64,000 nt of DNA from NCBI RefSeq assembly GCF_000757485.1, contig NZ_JPYO01000027.1:248001-312000 (forward strand), read 5' to 3'. The position numbers were made by a program, and so were the translations under genes. This DNA is from Achromobacter sp. RTa. GTDB lineage: Bacteria; Pseudomonadota; Gammaproteobacteria; Burkholderiales; Burkholderiaceae_B. Of this stretch, positions 63,079 to 64,000 are shown piece by piece. Numbering within the stretch: the stretch's first letter is position 1; each line of letters starts with the position of its first letter. Under the pieces are notes generated by a model that was not told the DNA's origin, did not search any database, and saw nothing but the letters and a program-made list of their open reading frames with translations.

Positions 63079-64000
63079 CTAGGCGCCGGGGCCCACCGCA
63101 GGGTTGCCGCGCCAACCGGAAATATCCGTGGCCGACCAGCCCCAGTCGCGCAGGCATTCTTCGTAGCGGCTGTTGACGGGTTCGGGAGGACGGGGCGTGC
63201 CGGCGGGCGTGCCGCTGAAGCGCGGCGCCGGCGCGGGCTGGGGAACCCCGTCAACTTCTATGAAGGTGCCGCGGGCCTGGTTGTGCGGATGCGCGGGCGC
63301 TTCGGCAATGGACAGGACCGGCGCGACGCAGGCGTCGGAGCCATCGAAGATCCCGCACCATTGCTCCTGCGTGCGGGTGGCGACGCGGGCCTCGATCCGC
63401 TCGCGCAGGGCGTCCCAGCCGGCGCCTGGACCGCCGGCCTGGACGTCGCCTTCCAGCCCCAGCTTTTCAAGGAACGTTTTCCGGAAACGGGTCTCGATGG
63501 GCGCGATGGACAGGTATTTGCCGTCGGCGCAGCGATAGACGTCGTAGTACGGCGCGCCTGAATCCAGCACGTTGGTGCCGCGCTCGGGATTGAGCAGGCC
63601 AGCGGCCGCCATGCCGAAGAATGGAGTCATGAGCGAGGCCGCCCCATCCACCATGGCGGCGTCGACCACCTGGCCCTTGCCCCCGTTGCGCACCGTGAAA
63701 ACGGCTGCCATGACGCCCAGGGCCAGATACAGCGCCCCGCCGCCGAAATCACCGACCAGATTCAGCGGCGGCGTGGGCGGCGCGCCCTTGCGCCCGATGG
63801 CGTTGAGCGCTCCGGTGAGAGCAATGTAGTTGAGGTCGTGGCCCGCCATGGCGGCATAGGGACCGCTCTGCCCCCATCCCGTCATGCGGCCATACACCAG
63901 GCGGGGATTGCGCGCCAGGCAGGCCTCGGGCCCGAAGCCCATGCGTTCCATGGTGCCGGGCCGGAAACCTTCGAGCAGCACGTCGGCGGAGCCGAGCAGC
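63079..64000 (-). CDS. CaiB/BaiF CoA-transferase / alpha-methylacyl-CoA racemase-like (5' end outside window)
   Basis: The frame is open from the right edge to the stop at 63079, giving about 307 residues of the C-terminal part. Landmarks of the racemase-like subgroup are VLLEGFRPGTMERMGFGPEA, MTGWGQSGPYAAMAGHDLNY and DFGGGALYLALGVMAAVFTV, with a predicted catalytic aspartate in LVGDFGGG. The start codon lies outside the window. Its probable regulator is the IclR gene downstream. Possible roles are racemisation or CoA transfer of branched acids. Confidence 0.9.
   Translation of the reverse strand, partial: LLGSADVLLEGFRPGTMERMGFGPEACLARNPRLVYGRMTGWGQSGPYAAMAGHDLNYIALTGALNAIGRKGAPPTPPLNLVGDFGGGALYLALGVMAAVFTVRNGGKGQVVDAAMVDGAASLMTPFFGMAAAGLLNPERGTNVLDSGAPYYDVYRCADGKYLSIAPIETRFRKTFLEKLGLEGDVQAGGPGAGWDALRERIEARVATRTQEQWCGIFDGSDACVAPVLSIAEAPAHPHNQARGTFIEVDGVPQPAPAPRFSGTPAGTPRPPEPVNSRYEECLRDWGWSATDISGWRGNPAVGPGA

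Overview
The window is high-GC, densely coding DNA. It has no tRNA or rRNA genes, no insertion sequences, no phage genes and no CRISPR array that I could see. Two orphan Bug/TctC periplasmic receptors, many CaiB/BaiF CoA-transferases, a DUF4148 secreted protein and numerous LysR, GntR, IclR and TetR regulators point to a betaproteobacterium of the Alcaligenaceae, of Bordetella or Achromobacter type. This placement comes from gene content only.

Layout. 1-4454: end of a TctD/TctE-like two-component system with a co-encoded periplasmic binding protein, then a GAF/LuxR regulator and a small DUF4148 protein. 4519-10380: VOC protein, six-helix chemoreceptor, and a sulfatase/Bug receptor operon divergent from a LysR gene. 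10407-17711: a transport locus containing a TonB receptor, a NitT/TauT-type ABC importer and two nearly identical small histidine-bearing membrane proteins. It is divergent from a Dnr-like Crp/Fnr regulator and a group III truncated haemoglobin-DUF1971 fusion. Two FNR-type promoters and a Fur-like box tie the locus together. 17734-26807: lipoprotein, AraC and LysR regulators, and a DoxX/amidohydrolase/MFS/isochorismatase/XapX series.

26145-36338: a GntR-controlled catabolic island with a GatC/AtzG-like small protein, amidase, CoA-transferase, enoyl-CoA hydratase, NitT/TauT ABC importer, PuuE/cyclic-imide-hydrolase-like deacetylase, alpha/beta hydrolase and MmgE/PrpD protein. It could import and degrade a cyclic imide or amide to a CoA thioester. 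36727-41327: an envelope lipoprotein module (COG3014-like, LpoB-like, CsgG-like) with an internal intrinsic terminator, then a separate lipoprotein. 41410-42540: nitroreductase and CsaA-like protein.

42718-54508: a cluster whose enzymes converge on D-amino acids. It holds a D-arginine-dehydrogenase-like flavoenzyme, RidA, an M81 (MlrC) peptidase, a five-gene peptide ABC importer, N-acyl-D-amino acid deacylase, N-carbamoyl-D-amino acid hydrolase and an XRE-cupin regulator. 55198-61096: an acyl-CoA-type pathway (two CaiB/BaiF transferases, crotonase, quinone-reductase-like enzyme, Bug receptor) with a TetR regulator and two matching operator candidates. 61343-64000: a 59-residue basic protein, a GrpB-family protein, an IclR regulator and a CaiB/BaiF gene cut by the window end.
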